From: JARYLZ01 sp964388275 | GTDB taxonomy: Bacteria; Bacteroidota; Ignavibacteria; SZUA-365 | Reading direction: 5' to 3' | DNA length: 64,000 bases | Assembly (NCBI GenBank): GCA_964388275.1 | Contig: CAYLZD010000005.1 | Location: 118,683 to 182,682, forward strand | Shown: positions 42,404-51,532 of the stretch, one piece after another | Layout of the letters: every line of letters begins with the position of its first letter | How positions within the stretch are numbered: position 1 is the first letter of the stretch | The notes under the pieces: model-generated | Told to the model about the DNA's origin: nothing | Database searches by the model: none | Seen by the model: only the letters and a program-made list of their open reading frames with translations | Program-made: the position numbers and the translations under genes

Positions 42404-44581
42404 ATGGAATTGACTTTAATAATCGGAATCAGCGCGCTGGGTCTGCTGTTCGCGGTGTATCTGATAAGGAATGTTCTCGCAAGGGACACCGGCACGGACG
42501 CCATGCGGGAGATTTCAGACGCAATAAAGCAGGGAGCGGAAGCTTTCCTCCGCAGGCAGAACAGGACGATAATATATCTCGCAGCGGCTCTCGCGGCCGT
42601 GATTTACATACTTTATTCTTTCGTGCGGGCTCACAACGCCAACGATCCGACGAACACGCCGGCCGCGCTGGCATTATGGACGACCATATCCTTCGCGCTG
42701 GGCGCTCTGTGTTCCGTGGCATCGGGTTACATGGGGATGTGGGTGTCGATACGCTCCAACATACGCACGGCGGCGGGCGCGCTTAAGGACATGAACAGCG
42801 CGCTGCAGCCTGCGCTGCGCGGAGGCGCCGTATCCGGCTTTTTCGTCGTCGCCTTGAGTCTGCTGGGAGTTGCCGGCCTTTATGTGATAGTGGACGCGGC
42901 AGGAGTGGCGACGTCGCCGGACAAGATACCCCTGCTCATCGTGGGCTACGGTTTCGGCGCGAGTTTCGTGGCGCTTTTCGCGCAGCTCGGAGGCGGCATC
43001 TATACCAAGGCGGCTGACGTGGGCGCCGATCTTGTCGGGAAAGTCGAAGCCGGCATACCGGAGGACGATCCCAGGAATCCCGCGGTCATAGCGGACCTGG
43101 TGGGGGACAATGTCGGCGACTGCGCCGGCAGAGGCGCCGATCTGTTCGAATCCACCGCAGCTGAAAACATCGGCGCGATGATCCTCGCGGCGGCCTTGTA
43201 CAGGGAAAACCAGGCGGCGTTCGAAGCGCAGAATCTGTCCTTACTGAGCGTGCTGCTTTTTCCGCTCGTAGCGAGGGCGTTCGGCATAGTCGCATCCATC
43301 ATCGGAGTGATGTCCGTCCGGGCGAACGACCGCGAGGACCCGATGAAGGCGCTGAACCGGGGCTATTATATCACATCCGCGCTGGCGATCGTCGGTTTTT
43401 TCGCGGCGAGCCGCTGGCTGCTCGGCGCGGAATACTACTTTAATTTCTTTCTCTGCGGCCTTATCGGCGTGGTGACTTCGCTGGCTTTCGTCTACATCAC
43501 CCAGTACTACACCGAGTACCGCTACAGGCCCGTAAAGGAAATCGCCGAGGCATCGCAAACCGGACCCGCGACCAACATCATCAGCGGAATCTCCATCGGC
43601 ATGGAGTCGACAGGCTTTCCCATTTTCGTGATCGCCGGCGCGATAATCTCGGCATACTTTCTGGGATTGAGTTCGGGTCTGCACGCCGGCCTTTTCGGCA
43701 CGGCCGTGGCGACGATGGGCATGCTGAGCACAGCCGCTTACATACTCGCAATGGACACTTTCGGGCCGATAACCGACAACGCAGGCGGCATTGTCGAGAT
43801 GAGCGGGCAGAGCAAGGAAGTGCGCGAGCGCACCGACAGGCTGGATTCGGTCGGCAACACAACCAAAGCCCTGACCAAGGGCTATGCCGTCGGTTCGGCG
43901 GCCCTTGCGGCATTTCTGCTGTTCAGCGCATATCTGGACGAAATCAAGATCTACATGCCGGAATTCGACATGGTGATCAATCTCAACAAGCCCGAGGTAT
44001 TCGTGGGGGCCATGCTGGGAGCGGTCCTGGTGTTCCTGTTTTCGTCTATGGCGATCAAGGCCGTCGGAAAGGCGGCGTATTCGATCATCAACAACGTGCG
44101 AGAGCAATTCCGAAAGAATCCCGGCATAATGCTCGGAACCTCCAAACCCGATTACGGACAATGCGTGGACATCGCAACCAGAGCCGCCCTCCGGGAAATG
44201 GTTGCGCCGGGCTTGCTCGTCGTCGGGCTTCCTGTGGCCGTCGGACTCATATTCAAGGCCGTGTATCATTCGTTCGGACACCTGGCCCCGGAGGGCCACG
44301 CCGCGACGGGAGCGGAAGTCGTGGGCGGGCTGCTCATGGTCGGCACGATTGTCGGCGTGCTGGTCGCCCTCTTTCTCAATAACGGGGGGGGCGCATGGGA
44401 CAATGCAAAAAAGTACATCGAGACCGGCAAGTATGGAGGCAAGAGATCCGACACGCATAAGGCATCCGTGGTCGGAGACACGGTGGGCGATCCCTTCAAG
44501 GACACCGCGGGACCGTCGCTGCATGTGCTGATCAAGCTGTTGAGCACCATAACCCTCGTGCTGGCGCCCTTGTTCCTGTGA
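42404..44581 (+). CDS. hppA: Membrane-bound proton-translocating pyrophosphatase
   Basis: 725 residues with about 16 transmembrane helices. Pyrophosphate-binding motifs are intact: YTKAADVGADLVGKVEAGIPEDDPRNPA, DLVGDNVGDCAGRGADLFES and VVGDTVGDPFKDTAGPSL. Lys488 in GNTTKA occupies the site that is Ala in K+-dependent enzymes, so this is predicted to be the K+-independent, H+-pumping type. It uses PPi energy to build proton motive force. A soluble pyrophosphatase gene follows 117 bp later, so the cell keeps both PPi-saving and PPi-dissipating routes. Strong SD (AAGGAGG). Confidence 0.98.
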   Translation: MELTLIIGISALGLLFAVYLIRNVLARDTGTDAMREISDAIKQGAEAFLRRQNRTIIYLAAALAAVIYILYSFVRAHNANDPTNTPAALALWTTISFALGALCSVASGYMGMWVSIRSNIRTAAGALKDMNSALQPALRGGAVSGFFVVALSLLGVAGLYVIVDAAGVATSPDKIPLLIVGYGFGASFVALFAQLGGGIYTKAADVGADLVGKVEAGIPEDDPRNPAVIADLVGDNVGDCAGRGADLFESTAAENIGAMILAAALYRENQAAFEAQNLSLLSVLLFPLVARAFGIVASIIGVMSVRANDREDPMKALNRGYYITSALAIVGFFAASRWLLGAEYYFNFFLCGLIGVVTSLAFVYITQYYTEYRYRPVKEIAEASQTGPATNIISGISIGMESTGFPIFVIAGAIISAYFLGLSSGLHAGLFGTAVATMGMLSTAAYILAMDTFGPITDNAGGIVEMSGQSKEVRERTDRLDSVGNTTKALTKGYAVGSAALAAFLLFSAYLDEIKIYMPEFDMVINLNKPEVFVGAMLGAVLVFLFSSMAIKAVGKAAYSIINNVREQFRKNPGIMLGTSKPDYGQCVDIATRAALREMVAPGLLVVGLPVAVGLIFKAVYHSFGHLAPEGHAATGAEVVGGLLMVGTIVGVLVALFLNNGGGAWDNAKKYIETGKYGGKRSDTHKASVVGDTVGDPFKDTAGPSLHVLIKLLSTITLVLAPLFL

Positions 44582-44698
44582 CGCTTTCCTGCCGGAACCC
44601 GTCGATCGGCGTCGAACCGCCTTTGCGCGCGGCGCCGCCCGCCGATCCGGCATGCGAGGAAAACCGGATAACACAAATCCAAAACGAGGCCCCTTGAA

Positions 44699-45229
44699 AT
44701 GAATCTGAAAGACATTCCGGTCGGCGACAAGGCCCCTCAAATCGTAAACGCGATCGTGGAGATACCCAAGGGCAGCCGAAACAAGTACGAATACGATCTG
44801 AATCTCGGATTGTTCACGCTGGACCGTGTTCTGTACTCGTCGATGCATTACCCGGAGGCGTACGGATTCATCCCCAGCACGTTGTATGAAGACGGCGATC
44901 CGGTGGACGTGTTGATATTCATCGATCAACCGCTGCACGTCGGAGTGCTCGTGGAAGTGCGGCCCGTCGGGATTTTGAGGATGAAGGACGAGAAGGGGAC
45001 GGACGACAAGGTGATATCGGTGGCTATTAATGATCCGACTTATTCACCGGTAACCGATCTCAGACAGCTTCCGCGGCATCTTCTTATCGAGGTCGAGCAT
45101 TTTTTCACCAGTTACAAGGAATTGGAAGGCAAAGCCGTCATGAGTTTCGGCTGGAGCGGCGCGAATGCGGCCAGAAGGGCGATCGAGAAAGCGGGAAAGG
45201 CATTCGTCAAGGCTAAAGATTGCAAATGA
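44699..45229 (+). CDS. ppa: Family I inorganic pyrophosphatase
   Basis: 176 residues, standard family I length. Catalytic motifs seen: IPKGSRNKYEYDLNLGLFTLDRVLYSSMHYPEAYGFIP, EDGDPVDVLIF (active-site DxDxxD acidic set), PVGILRMKDEKGTDDKVISVAINDP and FTSYKELEGK. Hydrolyses pyrophosphate to phosphate, driving biosynthesis. The product is cytoplasmic. Sits after hppA on the same strand. Confidence 0.97.
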   Translation: MNLKDIPVGDKAPQIVNAIVEIPKGSRNKYEYDLNLGLFTLDRVLYSSMHYPEAYGFIPSTLYEDGDPVDVLIFIDQPLHVGVLVEVRPVGILRMKDEKGTDDKVISVAINDPTYSPVTDLRQLPRHLLIEVEHFFTSYKELEGKAVMSFGWSGANAARRAIEKAGKAFVKAKDCK

Positions 45230-45280
45230 CGGTCCCGGGCTGGGCGTACAAACGCGTCCGCTCATGCAGTTGAATCCGGC

Positions 45281-45308
45281 TTGACATATCTTTCCCTGAG
45301 CGTTAAAT
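45281..45308 (+). promoter_or_regulatory. Sigma-70-type promoter of the DUF2795 gene
   Basis: TTGACA (45281-45286) is a perfect -35 box, separated by 16 bp from TTAAAT (45303-45308), a 4/6 match to the -10 box. The implied start near 45315 leaves a leader of about 60 nt. It is the clearest vegetative promoter I see in the window. Confidence 0.55.
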
Positions 45309-45316
45309 TGGCCCGT

Positions 45317-45336
45317 CCATCCGCAGTTTTGGATGG
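45317..45336 (+). other. 5'-UTR stem-loop of the DUF2795 gene
   Basis: CCATCC-GCAGTTTT-GGATGG forms a 6-bp stem and 8-nt loop within the first 25 nt of the expected message, about 40 nt ahead of the start codon. A 5' hairpin of this kind may protect the RNA or act in regulation. Confidence 0.45.
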
Positions 45337-45376
45337 AAATATTACACGAGACAGCAACACTTAAGGAGTGCATTTA

Positions 45377-45604
45377 ATGATCTGGACCATGGAGCTTGCT
45401 TCCTGGCTGGACGACGCGCCCTGGCCTGCTACGCGCGATGAATTGATCGATTACGCGATGCGCATCGGCGCGCCCTCTCAAGTATTGGAGAATCTCCAGG
45501 AACTCGAGGATCCCGATGAAACCTATGAAGGGATCGAGGATATCTGGACGGACTTCCCTGTCGATGAGGACTTTTACTTCGGAGACGAAGACAGGGATTA
45601 CTGA
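45377..45604 (+). CDS. Small acidic DUF2795-family protein
   Basis: 75 residues from the ATG at 45377, which has AAGGAG 9 bp upstream. The first 50 residues match DUF2795 (WLDDAPWPATRDELIDYAMRIGAPSQVLENLQEL), a small helical domain common in diverse bacteria. The C-terminus is highly acidic (Asp/Glu-rich). It has its own promoter and leader hairpin and a BamA-like gene 7 bp downstream. The function of DUF2795 is not known. Confidence 0.85.
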   Translation: MIWTMELASWLDDAPWPATRDELIDYAMRIGAPSQVLENLQELEDPDETYEGIEDIWTDFPVDEDFYFGDEDRDY

Positions 45605-45611
45605 CGGAACG

Positions 45612-47744
45612 ATGCATCCGGATTCAGCGGCGTCCAAGCCGAGCGTCGCATCAGTTGGAGCCCGGCACTTCGGAGCCGGGCTGTTTTTTGCGGCGGCGCT
45701 CTTCTGCGCGGCGGCGGCAATGCCGGCGGGAGACTGTCTGGCACAAGCGCGGCCTTCGCCGGCCGACTCATTGCTCGTTGAAAGCGTCGCGGTCGAAGGC
45801 GACTTGAGCATGGACAAGGGCGACCTGCTCGATCAGCTGGAAACGCGCGAATCTGCCGGCGCCCTGGCCCGCTTCCTCTGGAGCATAAGCGAGCGTCTGC
45901 CGTTCGCCGGCGAGGCGCAGTATTTCGATTACGACATATTTCAACGCGATATCGAATCGATACGCAGGCATTACACGAACCTCGGATACTTCTCCGCTGC
46001 CGTCTCGGGCGAATTCAGCAGGATGCCGGATAAAAAAGCTGTGCAAGTCCGGTTTCTGGTCTATGCGGGCCAGCGGTCGCTGGTGGATTCCGTGGATTAT
46101 CGCAATCTTCAGCGCCTGCCGCGGGAACTCGATTCCCTCATCAGGCGCGGCGGTGACAGGATTCTCAAGCCGGGCCGGCCTTACGCGGCGGAGGACACCG
46201 AAGCGGAGGCGTCCCGCATTGTGAGATTGTTGGGCGACAACGGATATCCCGGCGCATATTGCGAAGACAGGACGGTCGAGATAAAGCGCTCCACGCGTAA
46301 CGTGCTCGTCCGTATCCCGGTACGTTACGGCAGCCGGCTCAGCATAAGCGGAATATCGAGATCCATACGCAACGAGGAGGAGCTCAACCTCTCGGGCAAG
46401 ATCATAGACGACCGTCTGGAGTTCAAAGCCGGCGACGTCTACTCCAACAGCCGCAGGGAGCGTTCCGAGATGAATCTGAACCGGCTCGGAATATTCTCGG
46501 ATGTTCAGATCACGGCGCCGTTTCCTCCGATCACCGATACCGTAGTATCTTCAGTTCCGCTCACGGTGGAACTGGCGTTGAGGAAGCAGCATGACCTGGT
46601 GCCGGCCCTGATAGTAAACAACCAGTTCGGGCGGCTCAACGGAGGCGCCGAAATCGCGCACGTTTTCCGGAACGCCTTCGGCGGCGCGCAGACGCTGACA
46701 ACGAAGGTCAATTTCGTCTCCCGGATGGATCTCCCTGTAAACGCCTTTCAGGCAGCGGCGCAGACGCAGCTCGAGCAGCCGTATTTCATCGACAACGACA
46801 ACTCGGCCCGCCTTGCCATCGCCTATATCCTCGCGCGCGAACAGGATCTTTATGGTGGGAACATTCTGCAAAGCGTGGTGGGTGTTACGAGGCGTTTCAC
46901 GGAGCGCACGCAGGGGACGGTCGACTGGACGCTCGAGCAGTCCAAATACGACATACTGGCCACCGGGCAATCGCTGGTGAACACTCCTTTCGCCCCTTTC
47001 GACACCACAGGCATAAATTACAGGAACTCGATAACAGGCCTGAGCCTGGAAAGGGATTTGACGAACGATTTTTTTAATCCCACCGAGGGATTGTATCTGA
47101 AAGGCATAATCGAGGAGGCAGGACTTCTGAAGAATCTGCTGCCGGGATTTTCACGCGGCTATCAGAGCGCGGAATACCGCAAGATAGAAGGCCTCGCGAG
47201 ATGGTTTCATGATCTCTCTCGCAACTCGTCCGCGATTCTCGGTGTCAAGCTCCGGGCTGGAGCGCTGTTCCGCTACGGCGAGAGCAAACGTTCGGACATT
47301 CCTGTGCCATTCAACCGCAGGTATTATGCTGGTGGCGCGCAGAGCATCCGAGGCTGGTCGAGCCGCGCTCTGGCCGCCGGAGGCGCGGAGATGGCGAAAT
47401 TCGGCGGCAACGCTCTCGTCGAGTGCAGCATGGAACTGCGCTGGACGCCGTTTCCCGGCCGGACAAGGGGCTTCTTCGTCCCGCCGCAGGATTTTTCATT
47501 CGTGTTTTTCAGCGATTTCGGGAATCTTTGGAACGAGCCTTCCAGCATCAGGATCAATGAAACGGCAGTCTCGATGGGTATCGGCCTGCGCTACAGTTTG
47601 TTTTTCGGACCCATACGCATCGATTACGGACTCAAGGCCTACGATCCCGGGGCTATCGACAGGAACTGGTTTCATGAGCGGAAGTTTTGGGACGAGGTGC
47701 TCCGGAAGGGTCAAATTCATCTCGGTATCGGGCATTCATTCTGA
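45612..47744 (+). CDS. BamA/Omp85-family outer-membrane protein
   Basis: 710 residues from the ATG at 45612, 7 bp after the DUF2795 stop. A signal peptide (FFAAALFCAAAAMPAGDCLAQ) precedes POTRA-like repeats (about 50-290; e.g. SLLVESVAVEGDLSMDKGDLL, DIESIRRHYTNLGYFSAAVSGEF, ERSEMNLNRLGIFSDVQI) and a beta-barrel surface-antigen domain ending FGPIRIDYGLKAYD..GQIHLGIGHSF with the terminal aromatic. The arrangement fits BamA/TamA family members; the sequence around GAQSIRGWSSRAL resembles the conserved RGF/L6 loop. It inserts or translocates proteins at the outer membrane. Because holB follows immediately, this need not be the housekeeping BamA. Confidence 0.88.
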   Translation: MHPDSAASKPSVASVGARHFGAGLFFAAALFCAAAAMPAGDCLAQARPSPADSLLVESVAVEGDLSMDKGDLLDQLETRESAGALARFLWSISERLPFAGEAQYFDYDIFQRDIESIRRHYTNLGYFSAAVSGEFSRMPDKKAVQVRFLVYAGQRSLVDSVDYRNLQRLPRELDSLIRRGGDRILKPGRPYAAEDTEAEASRIVRLLGDNGYPGAYCEDRTVEIKRSTRNVLVRIPVRYGSRLSISGISRSIRNEEELNLSGKIIDDRLEFKAGDVYSNSRRERSEMNLNRLGIFSDVQITAPFPPITDTVVSSVPLTVELALRKQHDLVPALIVNNQFGRLNGGAEIAHVFRNAFGGAQTLTTKVNFVSRMDLPVNAFQAAAQTQLEQPYFIDNDNSARLAIAYILAREQDLYGGNILQSVVGVTRRFTERTQGTVDWTLEQSKYDILATGQSLVNTPFAPFDTTGINYRNSITGLSLERDLTNDFFNPTEGLYLKGIIEEAGLLKNLLPGFSRGYQSAEYRKIEGLARWFHDLSRNSSAILGVKLRAGALFRYGESKRSDIPVPFNRRYYAGGAQSIRGWSSRALAAGGAEMAKFGGNALVECSMELRWTPFPGRTRGFFVPPQDFSFVFFSDFGNLWNEPSSIRINETAVSMGIGLRYSLFFGPIRIDYGLKAYDPGAIDRNWFHERKFWDEVLRKGQIHLGIGHSF

Positions 47745-47750
47745 GCTTTC

Positions 47751-48869
47751 ATGTCCTGGAATTCAGTCATAGGCCAGAGTCGAGTCAAGAAATTGCTCCG
47801 GGCGCTCGTCGAGACCGACCGGTTGCCGCATGCGCTCCTGTTTTATGGCCCGGCAGGAGTGGGCAAGGAGGCGGCGGCAATTGAACTCGCGAAGACCTTG
47901 AATTGCAATTCCTCGCTGTGGGATGCCTGCGGGAAATGCCACGACTGCCTGCAGATGGCGAAACTGCAGCATCCGCGCTTGAAACTCGTGTTTCCTCTGC
48001 CCTCGAAGGACAAGGAGAAGAGTCCCATCGACAAGTTCTCGGAAGAAGAACTCGCGGCGCTCCGGCAGCAGATCGAGGCCAAGGCCGCAGATCCTTATCA
48101 CCGCATCGCCATGCCCAAGGCCCAGGACATCAAGATCAGCAGCATCAGGGAGATAAGGCGCGAGTCCGGTCTTCGGAACGCTGTGCAAGGGAGAACGGTG
48201 ATACTCATCTGCGAAGCCGACCGGATGAATTCCAACTCCGCCAATGCCCTGCTGAAAACGCTCGAAGAACCGGGCGGAGAAATGTTGCTGATTCTGTCGA
48301 CCTCCAGGCGGGATGCGCTCTTGCCGACTATCATATCCCGCTGCCAGCAGCTGCGCTTCGATTCTCTTTCGCATGACCAGATTTTCAGCGCGCTGCGGGA
48401 TCGATTCGACGTCCCGCCGGCGACGCTCTCTCTTGCCTCACAGCTCGCCAACGGCAGTTACGCAGAGGCGCTCTCGATAGTCACGGAGACGAGCCTCATA
48501 CAGCGAGCGGAGATTCTCGAGTACCTGAGGAAAGTGCATCTGGGAGATCCGAGGCAGCTGATGGCCAGGATCAACGCGTACACCGCGATCGATGACAAAA
48601 GGGCAATCTCTCTGTTTTTGACCGGCGTGGCCGCCTGGTTCCGGGATGTCCTTGCGCTGAGAGAAGGCGCGGCGGAGCGCATTCTGAACAAGGATTTCAT
48701 GAAGGAACTTGGAAAATTCTCGGAGTTCTATCCGGATGTTCGATGCGGCGAGGCCATCACGGCCGTCGAGGAGACGATTGATCTGCTGCACAAAAATGTG
48801 CATCTTGTAACAGCACTTATCGCGCTTTCGCACAAACTGCGCCGCTGCATGAGGCCCGAGATGTATTGA
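47751..48869 (+). CDS. holB: DNA polymerase III subunit delta prime
   Basis: 372 residues. AAA+ clamp-loader subunit: GQSRVKKLLRALVETDRLPHALLFYGPAGVGKEAAA (degenerate Walker A ending GKE as in delta prime), the zinc module CGKCHDCLQ (four Cys from residue 60s), EADRMNSNSANALLKTLEEP and the SRC motif IISRCQQL that supplies the arginine finger. The C-terminal collar domain is helical. Overlaps the RicT-family region by a few bases (TGAG), an ordinary holB-PSP1 arrangement in many bacteria. Confidence 0.96.
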   Translation: MSWNSVIGQSRVKKLLRALVETDRLPHALLFYGPAGVGKEAAAIELAKTLNCNSSLWDACGKCHDCLQMAKLQHPRLKLVFPLPSKDKEKSPIDKFSEEELAALRQQIEAKAADPYHRIAMPKAQDIKISSIREIRRESGLRNAVQGRTVILICEADRMNSNSANALLKTLEEPGGEMLLILSTSRRDALLPTIISRCQQLRFDSLSHDQIFSALRDRFDVPPATLSLASQLANGSYAEALSIVTETSLIQRAEILEYLRKVHLGDPRQLMARINAYTAIDDKRAISLFLTGVAAWFRDVLALREGAAERILNKDFMKELGKFSEFYPDVRCGEAITAVEETIDLLHKNVHLVTALIALSHKLRRCMRPEMY

Positions 48870-48886
48870 GCGAAGAAAGGAATAAA

Positions 48887-49912
48887 ATGGACGAGAAGGC
48901 GAATCATATAGATCGCGGCATCGGCGAAGCCGCCCGCAGAACTCCTCCGATTGACGAGAACTCCCTAGACGATGCGGCCCTCGTTTACTCGAGCGAGTTC
49001 GATCCGGAAACCGGCGATGCCCCCGTTTTACCGGAAACACCCGACGATGAAGCATGCCGATCCCACTTCGAGGACGGGGTGGACACATCGGTCTTCACGG
49101 AAGTGATCTTCAAACGTGAAAGACGCGGCTACTACGTGAACGAGACCGGACTGGAATTGGCTCCGGAGATGTACGTGCTGGTCGAAGCGGAAAAAGGGGT
49201 CGATCTCGGAATCGTCGGAATGACCGGCGAGCAGGCATGGCTGAAAAGCAGGATACGCAACAAGCCCTGTCAGAGCCCGACGAGGAAGATCGTGCGCATC
49301 GCGGAGGAAAACGACGTCAACATACTGCGTTTTCACCGGGAACAGGAGGAAACCGCCTTCGAGGTGTGCCAGGAGAAGATCCACAAGCTCGGTCTGCCCA
49401 TGAAACTCGTTGACGTCGAGTTCCAGTACGACCGGAACAGGATCACTTTCTACTTCACCGCCGACGGGCGTGTGGATTTCCGCGAACTCGTCAGGGAATT
49501 GGCCTCGGAATACCGGACCCGCATCGAGCTTCGTCAGATCGGCCCGCGCGACGAGGCGAAACGCCTCGGCGGTTACGGCGTCTGCGGGAGGGAAATCTGC
49601 TGCAGCTCCTGGCTCGATACGTTCGAACCCATCTCGACAGAGATGGCAAAACTACAGAATCTCTCGCTGAACCCTTTCAAACTGGCCGGACAATGCGGAA
49701 GGCTCAAGTGCTGTCTCTCTTATGAACTACAGGTTTACGAACAACTCCTGAAGCGTTTTCCACCGCTCGAATACCGGCTCAAGACCCCGAAAGGCATGGC
49801 CAGGATCGAGAAGATCGACATCTTTCAGGATGCGATATTCATACATTACGAGAAATCCGATGCCTGGGAGAAATTGTCGCTGGATGAGATCAACCGACTC
49901 ATCGAGGTGTGA
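48887..49912 (+). CDS. ricT: PSP1/RicT-family protein
   Basis: 341 residues from the ATG at 48887, chosen because AAGGAATAAA lies just upstream; a TTG at 48866 is possible. N-terminal about 70 residues are acidic and variable. The PSP1 core is clear: KRERRGYYVN..GLELAPEMYVLVEAEKGVDLGIVG, RFDYDR-like EFQYDRNRITFYFTADGRVDFRELVRELA, CGREICCSSWL and AGQCGRLKCCLSYELQVYEQL. In Bacillus RicT is part of the Y-complex (with RicA/RicF), binding [4Fe-4S] clusters and aiding RNase Y maturation; the conserved cysteines are present. Placement next to holB is also seen in other phyla. Confidence 0.92.
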   Translation: MDEKANHIDRGIGEAARRTPPIDENSLDDAALVYSSEFDPETGDAPVLPETPDDEACRSHFEDGVDTSVFTEVIFKRERRGYYVNETGLELAPEMYVLVEAEKGVDLGIVGMTGEQAWLKSRIRNKPCQSPTRKIVRIAEENDVNILRFHREQEETAFEVCQEKIHKLGLPMKLVDVEFQYDRNRITFYFTADGRVDFRELVRELASEYRTRIELRQIGPRDEAKRLGGYGVCGREICCSSWLDTFEPISTEMAKLQNLSLNPFKLAGQCGRLKCCLSYELQVYEQLLKRFPPLEYRLKTPKGMARIEKIDIFQDAIFIHYEKSDAWEKLSLDEINRLIEV

Positions 49913-49965
49913 AAACACGGAATCACAAGGGTTGAGCGGTCAGGTCGGCAAGGTCCGGTCCGGCC

Positions 49966-51081
49966 TCATTTCCTGATCCAGGATGCCCAGTACTCCTTCC
50001 ACTCCACGTCTTCGGCTGCGCGGGAGATATGGAGGGGATCGACGGTATCCAGCATGACGGCTATCTCCTCCGTCCGGGCCAATTGGGCTTGTTTCGCCAG
50101 GGCGCCGGGATGCGGCCCATGCTGGAAACCCGTTGGGTGCAAAGTCGCCATGCCCGGTTTGATATTGTCGCGACTGAAGAAATCTCCCGAATGGTAGAAA
50201 ATCATCTCGTCGTAGTCGGCGTTCCGGTGATAAAACGGAACTTTCAGGGCATCCGCTTCCTCTTCCAACGGACGCGGCAGAAATGTGCATACGACCGCGT
50301 TGCGCATCAGGAAAGTCGTGTGTGCCGGCGGGGGCAGATGAACCCGGTGGCTCATCACGGGCCTGATGTCCCGCACATTGATTTTCCACGGGAACAGGTC
50401 TCCTTTCCATCCCATGGCGTCCAGAGGATTGAAAGGGAAGAACATTGAGGTGCGCATGCCGCCGCGTTTGATCATGATCTCATGCTCGATGCCCGGTCTT
50501 TCGTCATAGTCCTCAGGCAGACGGGGCAGTGTGACGGCCGACGGATCGAAAAGCGCGTGCATTCCAATCAGTCCTTTTTCAGCCGCTGATGGAACGCGGA
50601 CGCGTGAAAACGCCTCGATGATCAGAGTCACAACCCGCGCCGAAGTCTGGTCGGCGCGCCAGGTCGTGCAGCGCGGAAGCACGAGATAGTCGCCTGTCTC
50701 GAAGTCGAGGACTCCGAAATCCGTCTCGATGCTTCCCTTGCCTTCGTGGACGAAATGCACTTCGTCGGCGTCCGCATTGCGGCGATAGAACGGCATCGAA
50801 AGCGCGCGCTGCGAAAAATGTACGGCGACATCGTTGTTGTACAAGAGTTTCAGCGGTTCGCCGCGAGGGTCATCGAGATCCGGTGGGCTGGTCTTGAGGA
50901 AATCGAACGCATGGGGACGGAGCGGACCCTCGAAGCGCAGCCAGTCGGTGGGCGGATGCCTGTGATAAATGTGTGAAACGGGTCCGAAAAATCCGTCCCG
51001 TCCGTATTCCTCCTCGAAGGAATTCTCCGGGAGTCCGACGTGCGCTTGTCGAGTATGCCTGCCCTGATGAAAAAGATACAT
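49966..51081 (-). CDS. hmgA: Homogentisate 1,2-dioxygenase
   Basis: 371 residues, the short bacterial form. Ring-cleaving Fe(II) enzyme converting homogentisate to maleylacetoacetate in Tyr/Phe breakdown. Landmarks: GRHTRQAHVGLPENSFEEEYGRDGFFGPVSHIYH at the N-terminus and the C-terminal metal region PFYHRNADYDEMIFYHSGDFFSR followed by HPTGFQHGPHPG with the ligand histidines and glutamate. Other tyrosine-pathway genes (hpd, fahA) are not adjacent. A small cytochrome c gene follows. With IorAB (26435) it points to aromatic amino-acid use. Confidence 0.95.
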   Translation of the reverse strand: MYLFHQGRHTRQAHVGLPENSFEEEYGRDGFFGPVSHIYHRHPPTDWLRFEGPLRPHAFDFLKTSPPDLDDPRGEPLKLLYNNDVAVHFSQRALSMPFYRRNADADEVHFVHEGKGSIETDFGVLDFETGDYLVLPRCTTWRADQTSARVVTLIIEAFSRVRVPSAAEKGLIGMHALFDPSAVTLPRLPEDYDERPGIEHEIMIKRGGMRTSMFFPFNPLDAMGWKGDLFPWKINVRDIRPVMSHRVHLPPPAHTTFLMRNAVVCTFLPRPLEEEADALKVPFYHRNADYDEMIFYHSGDFFSRDNIKPGMATLHPTGFQHGPHPGALAKQAQLARTEEIAVMLDTVDPLHISRAAEDVEWKEYWASWIRK

Positions 51082-51128
51082 CGGCGCTCCTGATCGACGG
51101 CCGGAATGACGCCGGCCTGATGAACCGT

Positions 51129-51500
51129 TTATTTTTTTCTCATGTGCTCATGGCAGGAGAAGCACACCGACGTCATCCGCGTGAACTGGTAATAGCTTCC
51201 GGCCAGGTTCTGTTTTTCAGATTCCTTGATGAGTTCCCGCAGTATGCGGATGTACTCCTTCTCGTATTCGCCGTACACAGGCGATTTGCCCGGTGTCGCC
51301 ATGCCTTCGGAAATGCGCAGGAGGGCTTCAGCGTCATTTTTCACAGCAGGCATGTCGCCCAGAGCGAGATTCTTGAGCATTTCCTGGGCATGGCGGATTT
51401 TCTCCTTCATCTTGTCGCCGGGTTCCGAAGGAGTCTCGTAGTTCATGGCGGTGAGCGCGAGCAGCAGTGCGGGCGCCGCGAGCAGAATCAGCTTTTTCAT
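51129..51500 (-). CDS. Small c-type cytochrome (cytochrome c prime-like)
   Basis: 123 residues from the ATG at 51500, with GGAAAG upstream; the frame is open further 5', but the signal peptide (KKLILLAAPALLLALTAM) fixes this start. A helical body ends in a single heme-c motif CFSCHEHMRKK close to the C-terminus, the layout of cytochrome c prime-like and related four-helix proteins. Periplasmic electron carrier or gas-binding protein. The functional partner is unknown; it lies between hmgA and icd. Confidence 0.85.
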   Translation of the reverse strand: MKKLILLAAPALLLALTAMNYETPSEPGDKMKEKIRHAQEMLKNLALGDMPAVKNDAEALLRISEGMATPGKSPVYGEYEKEYIRILRELIKESEKQNLAGSYYQFTRMTSVCFSCHEHMRKK

Positions 51501-51532
51501 TTTTTCTTTCCGGAATGTCATCTTGAACCGAA

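Noticed and set aside
43241..44938. Long minus-strand open frame opposite hppA/ppa
   Set aside because: Antisense shadow; the translation is His/Arg/Asp-rich without domains, and both sense genes are certain.
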